A stretch of DNA of 64,000 nt from Cryptomeria japonica (Eukaryota > Streptophyta > Pinopsida > Cupressales > Cupressaceae), in the NCBI RefSeq assembly GCF_030272615.1, contig NC_081413.1:18426285-18490284 (forward strand), read 5' to 3'. The position numbers were made by a program, and so were the translations under genes. Shown piece by piece: positions 34,232-46,206 of the stretch. The notes under the pieces are model-generated. The model had not been told where the DNA came from. It ran no database searches and was given only the letters and a program-made list of their open reading frames with translations. Position 1 is the stretch's first letter. Each line of letters begins with the position of its first letter.

Positions 34232-35690
34232 TGTTGGCATATGTGCAGAGTATGATGACATGACACTTTTGTATGTTGTCATTGATGTCAATATGCTGAA
34301 GTATGAACTGTTATATTGAAATAAGCAAATTGGCAAGATAATCGGTATGATGGTATGAAGTGAACCGATATGATGATGTGAAAAGGTGAACTGGTATATG
34401 CCGAAAGTGAACTGGTATGTGAACCCATATATGGAAAGTTTGTATCGGGGTTTCTGGTTGATGCATTCTAAGTATGTGTGATTCGACCGATGACATTCTG
34501 TGATGAGTTAGAATTGAAATGAAGATGAGATTGAGTTGCCACGTCAGCCTTGTGCACGTGAAGAATCTTCTTGAGGATCTTGCATGAAGAAGATTGATTC
34601 TATCCATCTTGGGAATGTGCAAAGTCTCAATAAACGGTGGAGAGAGCATGATGGGTTATCAAATTCCAGAAGTGGTGAAGAATGGATGATGGAGAACGTC
34701 TTGAGATTTGTTCAAGATTGTTTTACTCTATGCAATTTGATTAAACGGTCAGGATTGGACCGACTGTATTGATAACCTAGATGCTTAGGGTTTAGGGTTT
34801 ATGCTACCGACCTAATTGTTGTCTATAAGGTCGATGATGATTTGCATTGTGAAGTTGTTGGAAAATGTTATGTGTGTATCCAAGTGAAGAGATACTTGAT
34901 TCTTTCCAGACCGCAACAGTGAGTAGAGATCTGCAGAGTGTGATTGCAGAAGTATAAGAACTAGAGTGGATCTGCCTTATCATTGAGTGTTGTTATCAGA
35001 TCAATGTATTACTCATTGACTTCTAATCACTTCAGTAGTTGGAAAATCCCTTTACTGGGTAGCTTTAACAGGATTTTTGTAAATCCTTTAACAGGGTGAC
35101 TCAAAATCATTGAGTTCTTCAAATCCTCTTGTGAGGTGACCTTTAACAGGGTTTTAACCTTTAACCGGGTATTTAGCCATCCCTTAATCGGGTGATCCCT
35201 AGTAGGATCAGTTCCTAGCAGAACCTATTGTAAAGTCTTTAACCGGACTAGGCTCCTAATAGAGTGGACTTCAAAAGAGTTCAAGAACAACTTGTGGATA
35301 TTCATCCCCACTATGGTTTTTCCTAGTTGGGTTTCCATGTGAAAAATGACTGTGTTATGTGTGATGCTTTTTCATGTGATGGTTTAGTGTTTTCTGTTAA
35401 GCGGTAATGCATGATGATCTAGTGGTCATTATATTTCTGATGTATTACTTGTTTAAGCATTTGGGTGAAGTGGAAATGAGATATTAGGTTTTGTGAAGAT
35501 CTAAGTATTACCGGTTTATGAATTTTACAGTCACTAGGTCTTACCGGTATTGACTTGATTTAGATTGGTGATGTTGTTCACCAGTTTGTGCAGTCTTTGC
35601 AGTTTAAGTTGTTGAGAAAGTTTCTTGTCCATACTGATTCACCCCCCTCTCAGTATCTTTTGAGTATTTACTATTCATAATTATTCATCA
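34232..35690 (+). repeat. Element B 3' LTR (1459 bp)
   Basis: Pairs with 28383-29807. Differences are mostly single bases, plus small insertions such as a duplicated GGGTTTA near 34790. It carries CTGATTCACCCCCCTCTCAG near its end. Confidence 0.92.
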
Positions 35691-36494
35691 CTATTTGGGT
35701 CCAGGTTATGGACCGGTATCATGTTACATGTTCTCTTCACATTACTGGGATGATTTATGGATTGGTTAATGTTGTTTTGGTCTAAAGCCGACATGGTATA
35801 TCATTGTAATGTGGATGTATGTAATGATCTTATTGTAATATCTTTTAGGTGGCCGACCTAATTGGTTTAGGCCTTAGGGTTTGTATAAATTGATGTAAGA
35901 TCTCATTGTAGATCATGATTGTGGTAGTAATGGTCATAGAATGAAATATCATATGCGACGGAGATTTGGTCTATCATAGGTGATTGAATTGGGTTTATGT
36001 AAGAGGTCAAAGGCCTCCGGTATTGAGCTTAACCGAGACTGTAATCAGGCATGGTAGATGCTATCATTAGTAGTTCATTCTTCTGGATTGTTGTCCAATT
36101 ATATTGAGGTGGTTATAACCTCTTTGTAGTCAGTGAGACTCCTTTGTAATGAGTAGTACGCTCTAGGCAGTGTGCCTCTCTGCATGTGGAGGCCCCTTAT
36201 TGTATCACATACTTTCTACAAAAGTATCATCTGACTATTGGTAGGCTTCCCACTGTGGTTTTTCCCTTTACAGGGTTTTCCACATACAAATCATGGTGTT
36301 ATGTGGTATGGTTGCATTGTGTTAATTGTCTGTTTCATTATTAAGTTTTATTGCTTACTGGTATCTATTTCTGCTATTCTAGTATTCAATATTTATGTGC
36401 TTAGGTTAAAGGTTATAAAGTGTTTTGATTAATATAATCTGTTGACAACTGATTCACCCTCCCCCCTCTCAGTTTTCCACCAGTTATTCTAACA
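35691..36494 (+). repeat. Element A 5' LTR, right piece
   Basis: Starts with the second CTATT target copy and ends CCAGTTATTCTAACA. It includes about 375 bp (35814 to about 36188) missing from the 3' LTR. Confidence 0.87.
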
Positions 36495-36496
36495 AT

Positions 36497-36508
36497 TGGT
36501 ATGAGAGA
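36497..36508 (+). other. Element A primer binding site (initiator tRNA-Met type)
   Basis: TGGTATGAGAGA lies 2 bp after the LTR; the usual copia site is TGGTATCAGAGC. Confidence 0.75.
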
Positions 36509-36552
36509 TTTGGTCCTCTTTTGCAGAAGCTTAACTGCTTGATGTAGATCCT

Positions 36553-37785
36553 ATGGCAACTAATACTTCAAATCCACAGATAGCTATTTTCAGAAGAGAA
36601 ATCCCTAAGCTTGATGGAACAAACTATGAGATATGGAAAATCTGAATGGAGTCTCATCTTAGATGTCTTGGCAAGGATATTTGGGAGATCATTGAGAAAG
36701 GATATACACCTTATTATCCGACATCTAGCAATCCTGCTCCTCCAGATTTGGACAAAAATATTGAAAATGATTGTAGAGCAAGAGAAGCCCTCTTATGTGC
36801 ACTCTCTGATCAACAAATCATGGGATTGACTGATAAATCATCTACAAAGGTTATGTGGGATAAATTGCAAACTTTGAATGAAGGTGACCCTACTGTCAAA
36901 ATTGCTAAACTTGATGGTTACCGAGTAAGATATGAGAACTTGAAGATGAAAGATAATGAAAGAATTTCTAAATTTATGGAAAGAGTAAATGAGATTGTCA
37001 CGGGAATTCAATGTTGTGGAGGATCTCTAAGTGAAGATGAAATAGTTTCTAAGGTTTTGAGAGCCCTACCACCAACTTACAAGATGAAGGCTACTGCAAT
37101 TAATGAATTAAGAACAATGGCAAACACTTCAGTTAACAGAGACATTCGGATTGGGAAATTATCTTCTTTTGAGCTTGAAGAATTTGGACCCTATAGAGCT
37201 GCAAAGTCTGAACCTTCTTTTCATCCATCATCATCTACCAACAAAAGTGATTGGAAAGCCTTATATGAAAAAGAATTAGAATATATGAGGAAAGAGGATA
37301 AAGAATTTGAGAAACTTGAAGCATTATTTACTAGAAGAGTACCTAAAGGACCGACATGAAGTAAGTATGAAGGAAAAACACCTTTTAAATGTTTTGCATG
37401 TAATAAGATTGGTCATTTTGCATCTAGATATCCTAAAAGGAATGCAAGATTTGAAGAAAGAGTTAAGAAATAATTTATGCCTAATCAAAAAAAATATAGA
37501 TTCAAGAAAAACAAACTATGCTACATAGCGGATGAGGAAGGAGTAAGTGATGACTCAGAGGATGAACCGACACGAGACTCTACTAGTGGATCCGGGAATG
37601 GAAAGGAATGGGTGTTCTATGCTTTAAAGGAAGATGAACCAAAACCGGTTATCAAGAATGAAGAAAAGGCCCTGGCAACAAAAGTTGAGGACAAGGATGA
37701 ATGGGTAATTGATAGTGGATGCTCACATCATATGACTGGAGATAAAAGAAAATTTTTGTCCCTGCAAGAATACAATGGTAGTTAA
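36553..37785 (+). pseudogene. Element A gag and start of protease
   Basis: Starts at ATG 36553 (MATNTSNPQIAIFRREIPKL). Gag core: LDGTNYEIW, MWDKLQTLNEGD, ERVNEIVTGI, VLRALPPTYK. The zinc knuckle near 37390 reads CFACNKIGHFASRY, so the last Cys is Tyr as in element B. Protease motif EWVIDSGCSHHMTG lies near 37700. In-frame stops: TGA 36643-36645, TGA 37357-37359, TAA near 37471 and TAA 37783-37785, with no frameshift. The frame then continues into pol. Confidence 0.87.
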
Positions 37786-40742
37786 GTCAAATTTGGGGTT
37801 GACAAAGCATGTATGATCAAAGGTAAAGGTATTATTTCTCTGGATGACAAGCATAATAATGATAATGTCTACTATGTAGAAGGTTTAAAACATAATCTTT
37901 TAAGTGTTGGTCAATTGGTGGATAAGGGATTCCAACTTCAGTTCAAAGATAGAAAATGCAAAATCATTAATAGAACTAGTTTGGAGATTGCAACCAGTAC
38001 TAAGACTAGAGGTAATATCTTTCACTTGAACACCGGTGATAAGACATGTTTGATTTCTCATATTGATGAGAGTTGGTTATGGCATAAGAGGTTGTGTCAT
38101 GTTAATTTTGATTGTATTGTTAAGATCAATTCAACAAAGGTAGTTAGAGATATACCTAAGATTATAAAGCCTCATAGTCCAGTACATAAGGAATGTCAAT
38201 TGGGAAAACAAGTTAGAACTTCTTTTAAGAGCACACATGATAAATCTAATGATGTGCTTGATTTGATTCATATTGACTTATGTGGTCCAACAAGGACCAA
38301 AAGCTTTCAAGGTGATAGGTACTTCATGCTAATAATTGATGATTATTCTAGAATGATGTGGGTGATTTTTCTAAGGGAGAAGTCTGAAGCTTTTGAGAAA
38401 ATCAAGATCTTTAAAGAAAAGGTGGAAACAAAAACTGGATTGAAAATCAAATGTCTGAGATCAGATCAAGGTGGCAAGTTCACATCTCATGAATTAAACA
38501 GTTTTTGTGAGATAAATGGAATTAGGAGACAATTATTTGCACCTCGGACTCCTCAGCATAATGGAGTAGTGGAAAGGAAGAATATAACCATTTTGGATGC
38601 AACAAGAACCATGATGATGGAATCCAAGTTATCTCACATCTACTGGAGAGAAGCAGTGAGTACAACAGTCTACACATTCAACAAAGTTCATATCAAAGGT
38701 GAAACTGGTAAGACTCCTTATGAATTATGGTTTGGACATACACCTACTCTTAAATATTTTAGAATTTTTGGAAGTAAATGTTAATTCAAAAGGGATGATT
38801 CAATTGGGAAGTTTGATCCTAGATGTGATGAAGGGATATTTCTTGGATATTCAATTTAGAGCAAAGCATATAGATATTATAACAAAAGATTATAGAAAAT
38901 TGTGGAGAGTGCAAATGTGAAAGTGGATGAGCAATACAAAGATCAATCTATATCATATGATAGAGAACCGATAGTGGAAGTGATCATAACTGATCCGACA
39001 ATGCCTCAACTGGTACAAGACACTAAGATAGTTACACCAGTACAATTAAAAAATTCAACTGTGACTAATGATCAGAACAGAGAACCTGAAGTTCAGCAGA
39101 CACCAAGGTATGTAAGATTAAATCATTCTGAAGATCAAATCATTGGAGACAAGAACAAGGGAGTTATGAAAAGAAGAAGACTGGCAAATGAAGAGGTATG
39201 TCTTATTTCTCAAATTGAACCAACATCTATTATTGAAGCTTGTAAAGATAAACATTGGCTAAAGGCTATGGAAGATGAAATAGATCAGATAGAGAAGAAT
39301 AAGACTTGGAATTTTGTTCCCCAACCTAAAAATAAGAATGTTGTTGGAACTAAATGGGTTTTTAGAAATAAGCTAAATGAGAATGGTCAAGTTGTAAGAA
39401 ATAAGGCTAGACTGGTTTGTAAAGGATATTGTCAAATGGAAGGAATTGATTATGGTGAGACATTTGTACTAGTAGCTAGAATTGAAGCCGTTAGACTATT
39501 TCTTGCCTATGCAACATACAAGAACTATAAGGTCTATCAAATGGATGTTAAATGTGCATTTTCGAATGGTGAACTTGAGGAAGAAGTATAATTTGAGCAG
39601 CCTGATGGATTTTCACTGACAAATGACAAAGATGTGGTTTGCAGGTTAAGGAAAGCATTATATGGATTGAAACAAGCTCCTAGAGCTTGGTATGCAAGGT
39701 TGGATAAATATCTTTTAAATCTTGGTTTTACTAAGGGCAGTGCTGACAGTAATTTATATTACAAAATCACTGATGATGATATTTTGATTATTGAAGTATT
39801 TGTTGATGATATCATTTTTGGAGGTGAAGCATGAAATTCTCTAATAATATGAAGAATGAATTTGAAATGTCTATGATTGGTGAGATAAGATTTTTCTTAG
39901 GTTTGCAAATTACTCAAACTGACAAAGGCATTTTCATCTATCAAACTAATTATCTAAGGGAATTGTTGAAGAAGTTTGGTATGGATAATTCCAAACCGGT
40001 AAGTACTCCTATGGTGACAAGTGAGAAATTATCTATCAAAGACACATCTGCACCGGTAAATCCAACAAGGTATAAGTCTATGATTGGTGGCTTGTTATAT
40101 CCAACTCGGACTAGACCAGATATTATGAATGTAGTAAGTATTATTTCAAGATATCAAAGTAATCCTAAAGAAAATCATGAATGTGTAGTAAAGAGAATAT
40201 TCCGGTATTTGAAAGGAACAACATAATATGGCTTATGGTACTCTAGAGATGATAACTTCACTTTATGTGCATATACAAATACATATTGGGTAGGAGATAC
40301 TGATGACTGGAAGAGCACTTCTGGTAGAGATTTTTTTCTTGGAAATAAATTGGTTTCTTGGATCAACAAAAAACAATCATGCATTTCTTTATCTACTGCA
40401 GAAGCTGAATATGTTGCAGCAGCAACTAATTGCACTCAAGTCTTGTGGATGAAGAAAATGTTGAAGGATATAAAGGTAAATTGCAGTGAACCGATAGTTA
40501 TCTATTGTGACAACTCTACAACTATTGACATACCTAAGAATTTGATATTTCACTCTAAGACTAAGCACATTTCAATAAAATATAACTTTCTGAAAGAAAA
40601 GGTGGAGGAAAAGGAAGTGAAATTGGTTTATGTGAACACTAAAGAGCAGATTGCAGATATATTCACTAAACCGCTATCTAAGGAATCATTTGAATATTTG
40701 AGAGATAGGTTAGGGGTATCTACCCCTCTAGTAGAAACTTAA
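37786..40742 (+). pseudogene. Element A pol: integrase, RT, RNase H
   Basis: GAG-pre-integrase (WLWHKRLCHVNF near 38070), integrase core (IHIDLCGPT, CLRSDQGGKF, NGVVERKN retaining its acidic residues), then RT ([23 protein letters not shown] near 39800) and RNase H (LSTAEAEYVAAATN, IYCDNSTTID, TKHISIKYNF), ending at 40742 (STPLVET). Stops include TAA 38782-38784, TAG near 38859 and 38895, TAA 39589-39591 and TAA 40224-40226. One frameshift lies near 39825, just after the RT active site. Confidence 0.88.
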
Positions 40743-41106
40743 CTGATGAAGTAGAGCATCAGTCCGGTATGCATTATCAGCTTTATCCTTTGCTCCGGAT
40801 TGATGTAGTGGTGCTACTACTCAGGGGGAGTAGTCAACTTTGAGATTAATAGGATTTTGATATCTATGTCATATATTTGGCATTGATGTCAAAGGGGGAG
40901 AGTAATATGTGAAAAACAATGTCATAATATGTCATATGGGAGATATTCAGATCAATTTCAGATTGGACTGTACTCCTCAGGGGGAGTTGCTGGGATTTTT
41001 TAGTTTTTCATTGTTATATCTTTTATGAGAAATTTTTGGCATTTCTTGGCACTTAGATGTTTTGTTTTTCACATCTAGTGTTGCCATCAATGCCAACGGG
41101 GGATAT
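40743..41106 (+). other. Element A multiple polypurine tracts
   Basis: CAGGGGGAGTAG near 40824, AAAGGGGGAGAG near 40892, CAGGGGGAGTTG near 40978 and the LTR-adjacent AACGGGGGATA at 41096-41106. The repeated tracts support a Sirevirus assignment. Confidence 0.8.
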
Positions 41107-41941
41107 TGCTGGCAATATGAAGGAATTGATTATGTGTTGCATTGATGTTTTGTCATTGATGTCAACACTATCTATTATGATTGGTTACCGACAGACAAAT
41201 TTTGGTTACCGGTAGAAGAACTAGTGTTACCGGCATAAGGGACTATCAGTTGGATACTACCAACATGTTTGGATCAATGGAATAGGTTTGGTTTGATATT
41301 TCTAGAGTATGTTTTGTTCAGTTGGTGTTGAATTGATGATCAAATTCTATTATACACTCTAGTAAGCCTATACCGGTAAGGGTTTAAGGTTTTACCAACA
41401 GAGCTTTTACTGAGAATCTTTGACAAGATGCATAAGTGTCATTGTTGTGGCTTCTAGATGGAATTCAGGATGCAAAAGGTGATCTTTGTTCATGCCTTGA
41501 CTGATTAGAGACATCACTTTGGCATGGTGAGTCTATTTGGGTCAAGGTTATGGACCGATATCATGTTACGTGTTCTCTACATGTTACTGGGATGATTTAT
41601 GGATTGGTTAATGTTGTTTTGGTCTAAAGCTGACATGGTATATCATTGTAATGTGCAGGCCCCTTATTGTATCACATACTTTGTACAAAAGTATCATCTG
41701 ACTGTGGGTAGGCTTCCCACCATGGGTTTTTCCTTTACCAGGTTTTCCACGTACAAATCATCGTGTTATGTGGTATGGTTGCATTGTGCTAATTCTCTGT
41801 TTCATTCTTAAGTTTTAGTTTCTTATATTCTGGTATTCAATGTTTATGTGCTTAGGTTAAAGGATATAAAGTGGTTTGATTAATATAATATGTTGACAAC
41901 TGATTCACCCCCCTCTCAGTTGTCCATCGGTTATTCTAACA
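41107..41941 (+). repeat. Element A 3' LTR (835 bp, internally deleted)
   Basis: Matches the two pieces of the 5' LTR but lacks about 375 bp at 41653 (ATGTG|CAGGCCCC), where the 5' copy has an ATGTGGA word on both sides of the missing part. Confidence 0.88.
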
Positions 41942-41946
41942 ATTGC

Positions 41947-42789
41947 AAATGTGTCAAACATGCTCATTTGATGGACATTTACGTAAAGACCCAAGTTCTG
42001 CATTCTCCCAAGAAGTTATATTCTTGATGCCATAATAATTGATTATGAAGGTAGACCACTCAAAATTGTAGAACACTGTTTATAATGAAGATCCCAGAGC
42101 CAAAACACTATGCAAATATGAATTTAACCTTTGCACATTGTAATTTTTTTTTGGAATACCGATATGTAAAATTACACAACCGATGAGGAAGGACATTTGA
42201 ATTCTAGTAACTCATGTGGAGTAGCTTTGTATGAAGTCCCTTACTTTGTCCTCAGCTTCCACGTTCGTAGCCTTTTCCTACATCAAATTGAATGCTGAAA
42301 TGATTTTCATAATGTCATACATAAGAATTCCCATTGTAAAGGATATGGATTATTTTTCAAATCCTTTGCCACTTTTGAATAGACTGTTGCCCTGGTTCTT
42401 GATTCTCCATGTGTCTTCCTATCTATGGCCTGATGTCATGAAGTAACACCTCTGTGAAAAAATGCTCTTTAATTCCCATTTTTGAACGTTGCGAAATGTT
42501 ATTTTGAATGTGTGATCCGACTAATTTGAGTCAGCTGTACACCTTGTATACAAGCCATTATTTCAATTACATCATTGCACTAAATACTTCACATCCACCT
42601 GAAGTGGCATTCAACCAAGTCATGGGAGTACGTTTTCAATTGTGTCCTACGTTATAAGCCCAACCTACCATATCTCTATCCATACAATGGCTAATCAATA
42701 AGAAACCTATTTGTGGATAAGACATTTACATCTTGTCTCATTGATTTATTGCATAGAAGGTCTTTCCTACGATCAACAACGGTAAAAAA
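41947..42789. other. Unassigned sequence right of element A
   Basis: Continuation of the sequence into which A inserted. No frame or repeat is recognised; short frames such as 42231-42446 show no domain. Confidence 0.3.
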
Positions 42790-42799
42790 TATTAGTAAA

Positions 42800-43040
42800 A
42801 TGATACTTAAACTTTGTTGAAATCAATCTCCAAGTGCTCCATTAGAATTCTGTCTTCATGGAGCTCCCTTGGTGAAAGAGTAATCTTTTTCTCTTCTTGT
42901 TCATATCCGCTATTTGCCAAAAAATTTTCCATCCTATTGGCTTCTCTATAGCAATGCATAATTTGATATGAATCTAGACAAGAGAGCAACTGATGCAGAG
43001 AGTCTTGGAGCTTTCTTTGTTCACCTTCTTGAGTGACTTG
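42800..43040 (-). pseudogene. LINE-type RNase H remnant
   Basis: The minus-strand frame at 42989-42807, extended upstream to about 43040, reads HQLLSCLDSYQIMHCYREAN then FLANSGY. This resembles the C-terminal end of the RNase H domain in plant L1-like LINE polyproteins (H-x-x-REAN-x-x-A-x-x-LA). No reverse transcriptase or endonuclease is left nearby. The match is short, so a host RNase H-like gene fragment is possible. Confidence 0.45.
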
Positions 43041-44246
43041 TCCTACTCAACCCTTCAATTACTCAAGTCCTTCCTATGGCACTTGATAAGGGTTATGATA
43101 ATGAGACCTCCAAGGTCTGAACCTTCTTGAATTGCCTCCTAGGTATAGCCAATGGTTTCTGGACAATCAACTCCACCACTTGAGGTTTCCACCTTAGTTA
43201 CTCACACACTCCACTCTTGGGCTCCAACCACTCCTGCAAGGATCTTAACACATAACCACTTCCTATGGTTTTCTAATGCATCTAAAAGGCGTATTTAATG
43301 TGTTTTGAGGTTTAAGGCTCACCAAATCCATCTCCTTTGCTTCCTAACCCTTCTAGGTTTCTATCGACACCTAAATAGGCCTAATTGCATTAGCCCTCCC
43401 TAGGCAGTTTTAGGGTCTTAATTTGCAAAAGTCCCAAACAAGTCTAAAAATAAATTATGGATTTGATTACCCTTTTGGAAGTTACAAACAATAATGGAAA
43501 AGTGCATCTGGGTTTTCTGTACAAGTGGGGTTTCCATTGCTGCACTATTTTGAAGGGTTTTAGGCCTAATCGGTGACTTGGCAAGATGGGTCTAAAACTC
43601 TTCACCAGTCAAATTTCCTACTCCAAACATTTTGGGAAAATTCTAGGGCACTTAGAGGGTTTTCCATTAATATTCCACTTGGTCATGCACCAATTCCCAT
43701 ATGCTCACAAATCACACATTTCTTGCTATCCTAACTCACCTACTCCCAGCGATGAGCCTAGGGCTTCATTGTTTCTCCTCCTCCTGGACCTGCAACACAA
43801 CACACCCTATTCCTAAGATATGTACATACCCTAACCTATCATTCTTAGTGATTTAAATAGGTTCCATCAAAGAATGCCTAGGTTAGAGCCATTTTCTTGC
43901 CCTTAAACCCTACTTGCAAGGGTTTTGCTCCTAGTTGCAAAGAATGGAAGAAATCTCTACAACCTGGGAAATCAAACCTGCAAATCAACCTTAATGAAAG
44001 AAAATACAATGAACATTCAAATATGACAATGAGTTTACACCATCTAGTCTGTAGTGGACTATACAAACAATGAAAACAAGACAAAAATTGTAAAAAACTA
44101 GTGGAAACAAGGTTGCTTCAAAAACCAAAAATTTGCTCTTGCATTTCCAATCCTATGACCTGTACAATGAAGTTAAATTTGGATTATATCCACTTTTTTC
44201 AGTCGGTTCAAACAACTTCCTAACACCTATTGTAGATGTATAAAAA
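43041..44246. other. Unassigned, possibly LTR-derived sequence
   Basis: No coding frame is convincing. Phrases such as GGGTTTTAGGCCTAAT and CAAAAGTCCCAAAC resemble those in the solo LTR at 10894-12470, so it may be a distant relative of that repeat. Confidence 0.3.
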
Positions 44247-45705
44247 TGACCATATTCCTAAGTGAATATTTTATGTTCATTTCTCTATTTGATTAAATCC
44301 AATTTAATTAAATTATCCACATTCTTCTATTTAATTAAATAAATTATTCAATTTATTTAAATTAAATTCACTATACCATTTAATGAATAAATCATTTTAT
44401 TCAATTAAATCCCCCTATCCACTTTTAATTAAATTCAAATTTAATTAAATAGTTATCCCAAATTGAATAAATCAAATTTATTTAATTACAACCAAATTGA
44501 ATGAATTAAATTATTTCAGTTAAATCCTATTATCCCTCCATCCACTTGCAAAATCCCAAACCCCTTTCTAATCCCTTCTAGAATCTTCTAATCACTTCTA
44601 ATTAATCTAACCCTCCTCTAAATTTTGTCACATCCCTAAGCAAAGGGAAGTCACTTCTCAAATGGTTCAAAGTCTTTGATAACCATTAAAGGTTTTCAAC
44701 CTTCAACCACTAAATCCTCAAAGTCTTTGAAAACCATTGAAGGCTTCCAACCTTCAACCACTTAATCCCCAAAGTCTCCAATAACCATTAATGGTTAATT
44801 CAAACCCTCCCACATGGTTAAAACATTTGTTTTGACTCAACCTCTACCCAACCCAAAGGTCTCATCAGGCCATTAATGCTTTGACCATGATTATCTCTTA
44901 ATCATTTGCACAAAGGTTTATCCTTGGATTAACTCTTAATCCATTGGGTAATCCTAATCTAGATTTGACCCTTAGCCTTTAGATAACCACGAGGTCTTCT
45001 CAGGCCTTTAATGCCTCCAACCTCTTCTCTCAACCCAATCCTATGTTGACACTTGTCACCATTTTATTGGTGCCAATTGAGCACATGGATCCCCAACTTT
45101 CAAACCTGGCCCTTGATTAAACCTTTCAATCTTGACCATCCATTGCCCTGTTTTTGCTATAAATAGAGCTCTCATTCCTCCATTCTTAACAATCATCTTT
45201 CAAATTTGAAGCATTACACTTATGCTCAAATTCTTTCAAGCTTTCATATCATTTATATATGCTCATCATTTAGCCTCTTTTAGATCAGGAATTAGACTAA
45301 TATGCATGTTTAGAATAATTTCTTTATCATTTTAGTTCAATCATAGACTAAATATAGTATGCTAGGATAGTTTGTTTACTAACCTTGTCATCTTATAGTT
45401 AGTTTATTGCATTTCTAGAATCATACATAGCTTATAACACATCTCATACTAAAAATCTATCTGAGCATCCCTCGTTTTCACATTTGCCATCCCTGAACCA
45501 TTTTGCTCAGTGATCTGAGAGCAAAAACATTGGTTTGAGGGACATTGTGAGATAGAGAACCATGAGACCCTCCTTGGGAAGCTGAGTAATACTACATTAC
45601 TCCATAGCTTGCACCAAGAAGTCCTGTGTGTGTGTGTGTGTGTGGACTAGTATTTTGAAATATTTTCACATATTTAGTTTTATCGGTCCACTTTTCCCGC
45701 ATACA
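44247..45705 (+). repeat. Tat element 5' LTR (about 1.46 kb)
   Basis: Starts near TGACCATATT, by alignment to the left Tat LTR, and ends CGCATACA five bases before the primer site. The first 300 bp are TTAATTAAAT-rich, followed by T/C-rich phrases with the repeated word CAAAGTCT...AACCATTAA (44668-44800), a TATA box and a (GT)n run at 45624-45643. The 3' partner is not in the window. Confidence 0.7.
45158..45165 (+). promoter_or_regulatory. Probable LTR TATA box
   Basis: TATAAATA in the context GCTATAAATAGAGCTC, about 910 bp into the LTR. It is the clearest TATA match there and would place the transcript start near 45190. Confidence 0.55.
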
Positions 45706-45709
45706 TTTT

Positions 45710-45731
45710 TGGCGCCCACCGTGGGGCTCGA
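45710..45731 (+). other. Primer binding site matching tRNA-Lys(CUU)
   Basis: The 22 bases from TGGCGCCCACCG through GGGGCTCGA are complementary to the 3' end of plant cytosolic tRNA-Lys(CUU), including CCA, as I recall that tRNA. The next bases (CCCC against AACCC) drop one A. It sits four bases after the LTR end. Confidence 0.75.
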
Positions 45732-45792
45732 CCCCAAATATCACATCGGTTTTTGAAATTAACCTCTTTTGCAAACACGCGGGAAAAATGAA

Positions 45793-46206
45793 GTAGCGCT
45801 TTCAGTTCACTGTTTAGCGCATCCAGTAAACAGTCTAGCGCATCCAGCTCATTGTTTAGCGCGTTAGCCCTATTCTTTAGCACGTGAAGACATTATCTTA
45901 GCGCATGACTCTTTCTAACATTTTCCTGTAGGTCTTGACGCGGGCAAATCATAGAATAGCGCAGACAATAACCATAATAGCGCATAAGATCCACACTTCA
46001 GCACTTATAGTCTATCATTAAGCGCGTGCAATTCAAACATTAGCGCATCAAATTCAAAATTTTCCTGCAGGTCTCAGCAAACCCACAGAACAGCGCTTCG
46101 AACTTGCGGAATAGCGCATTCATTGAACAGTGTAGCGCAGAGGAAAATAGTTTTAGTGCATCCTGTCTCTATTGTAGTGCGTAAAAGCCATTCTGTAGCG
46201 CATAAC
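45793..46206 (+). repeat. Leader repeat array 1 (AGCGC core)
   Basis: Thirteen exact AGCGC cores, mostly TAGCGCAT or TAGCGCGT, spaced about 25-33 bp. Variants AGTGC and AGCAC occupy further expected positions. The phrase TTTTCCTG(C/T)AGGTCT recurs near 45921 and 46061, suggesting a higher-order period. Confidence 0.8.

Larger units (their letters stand above)
28383..35690 (+). mobile_element. Sirevirus-like Ty1/copia element B, nested in the LTR of A
   Basis: Full-length element: LTRs 28383-29807 and 34232-35690, primer site at 29810, gag-pol 29880-33964, purine tract at 34217-34231. The target duplication CTATT is exact (28378-28382 and 35691-35695). The uninterrupted 3' LTR of A reads straight through this site (CTATTTGGGTC), confirming insertion of B into A. 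Confidence 0.93.
27952..41941 (+). mobile_element. Sirevirus-like Ty1/copia element A, hosting nested element B
   Basis: LTR starts TGTTGGCAATATG (27952) and TGCTGGCAATATG (41107), and LTR ends TAACA (36494 and 41941). The target duplication is ATTGC at 27947-27951 and 41942-41946, an exact match. The 5' LTR is split by element B. The internal part is 36495-41106: iMet-type primer site, gag, pol in copia order (protease, integrase, RT, RNase H), then a spacer with several GGGGGAG tracts. One frameshift and several stops make it inactive. Confidence 0.9.
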
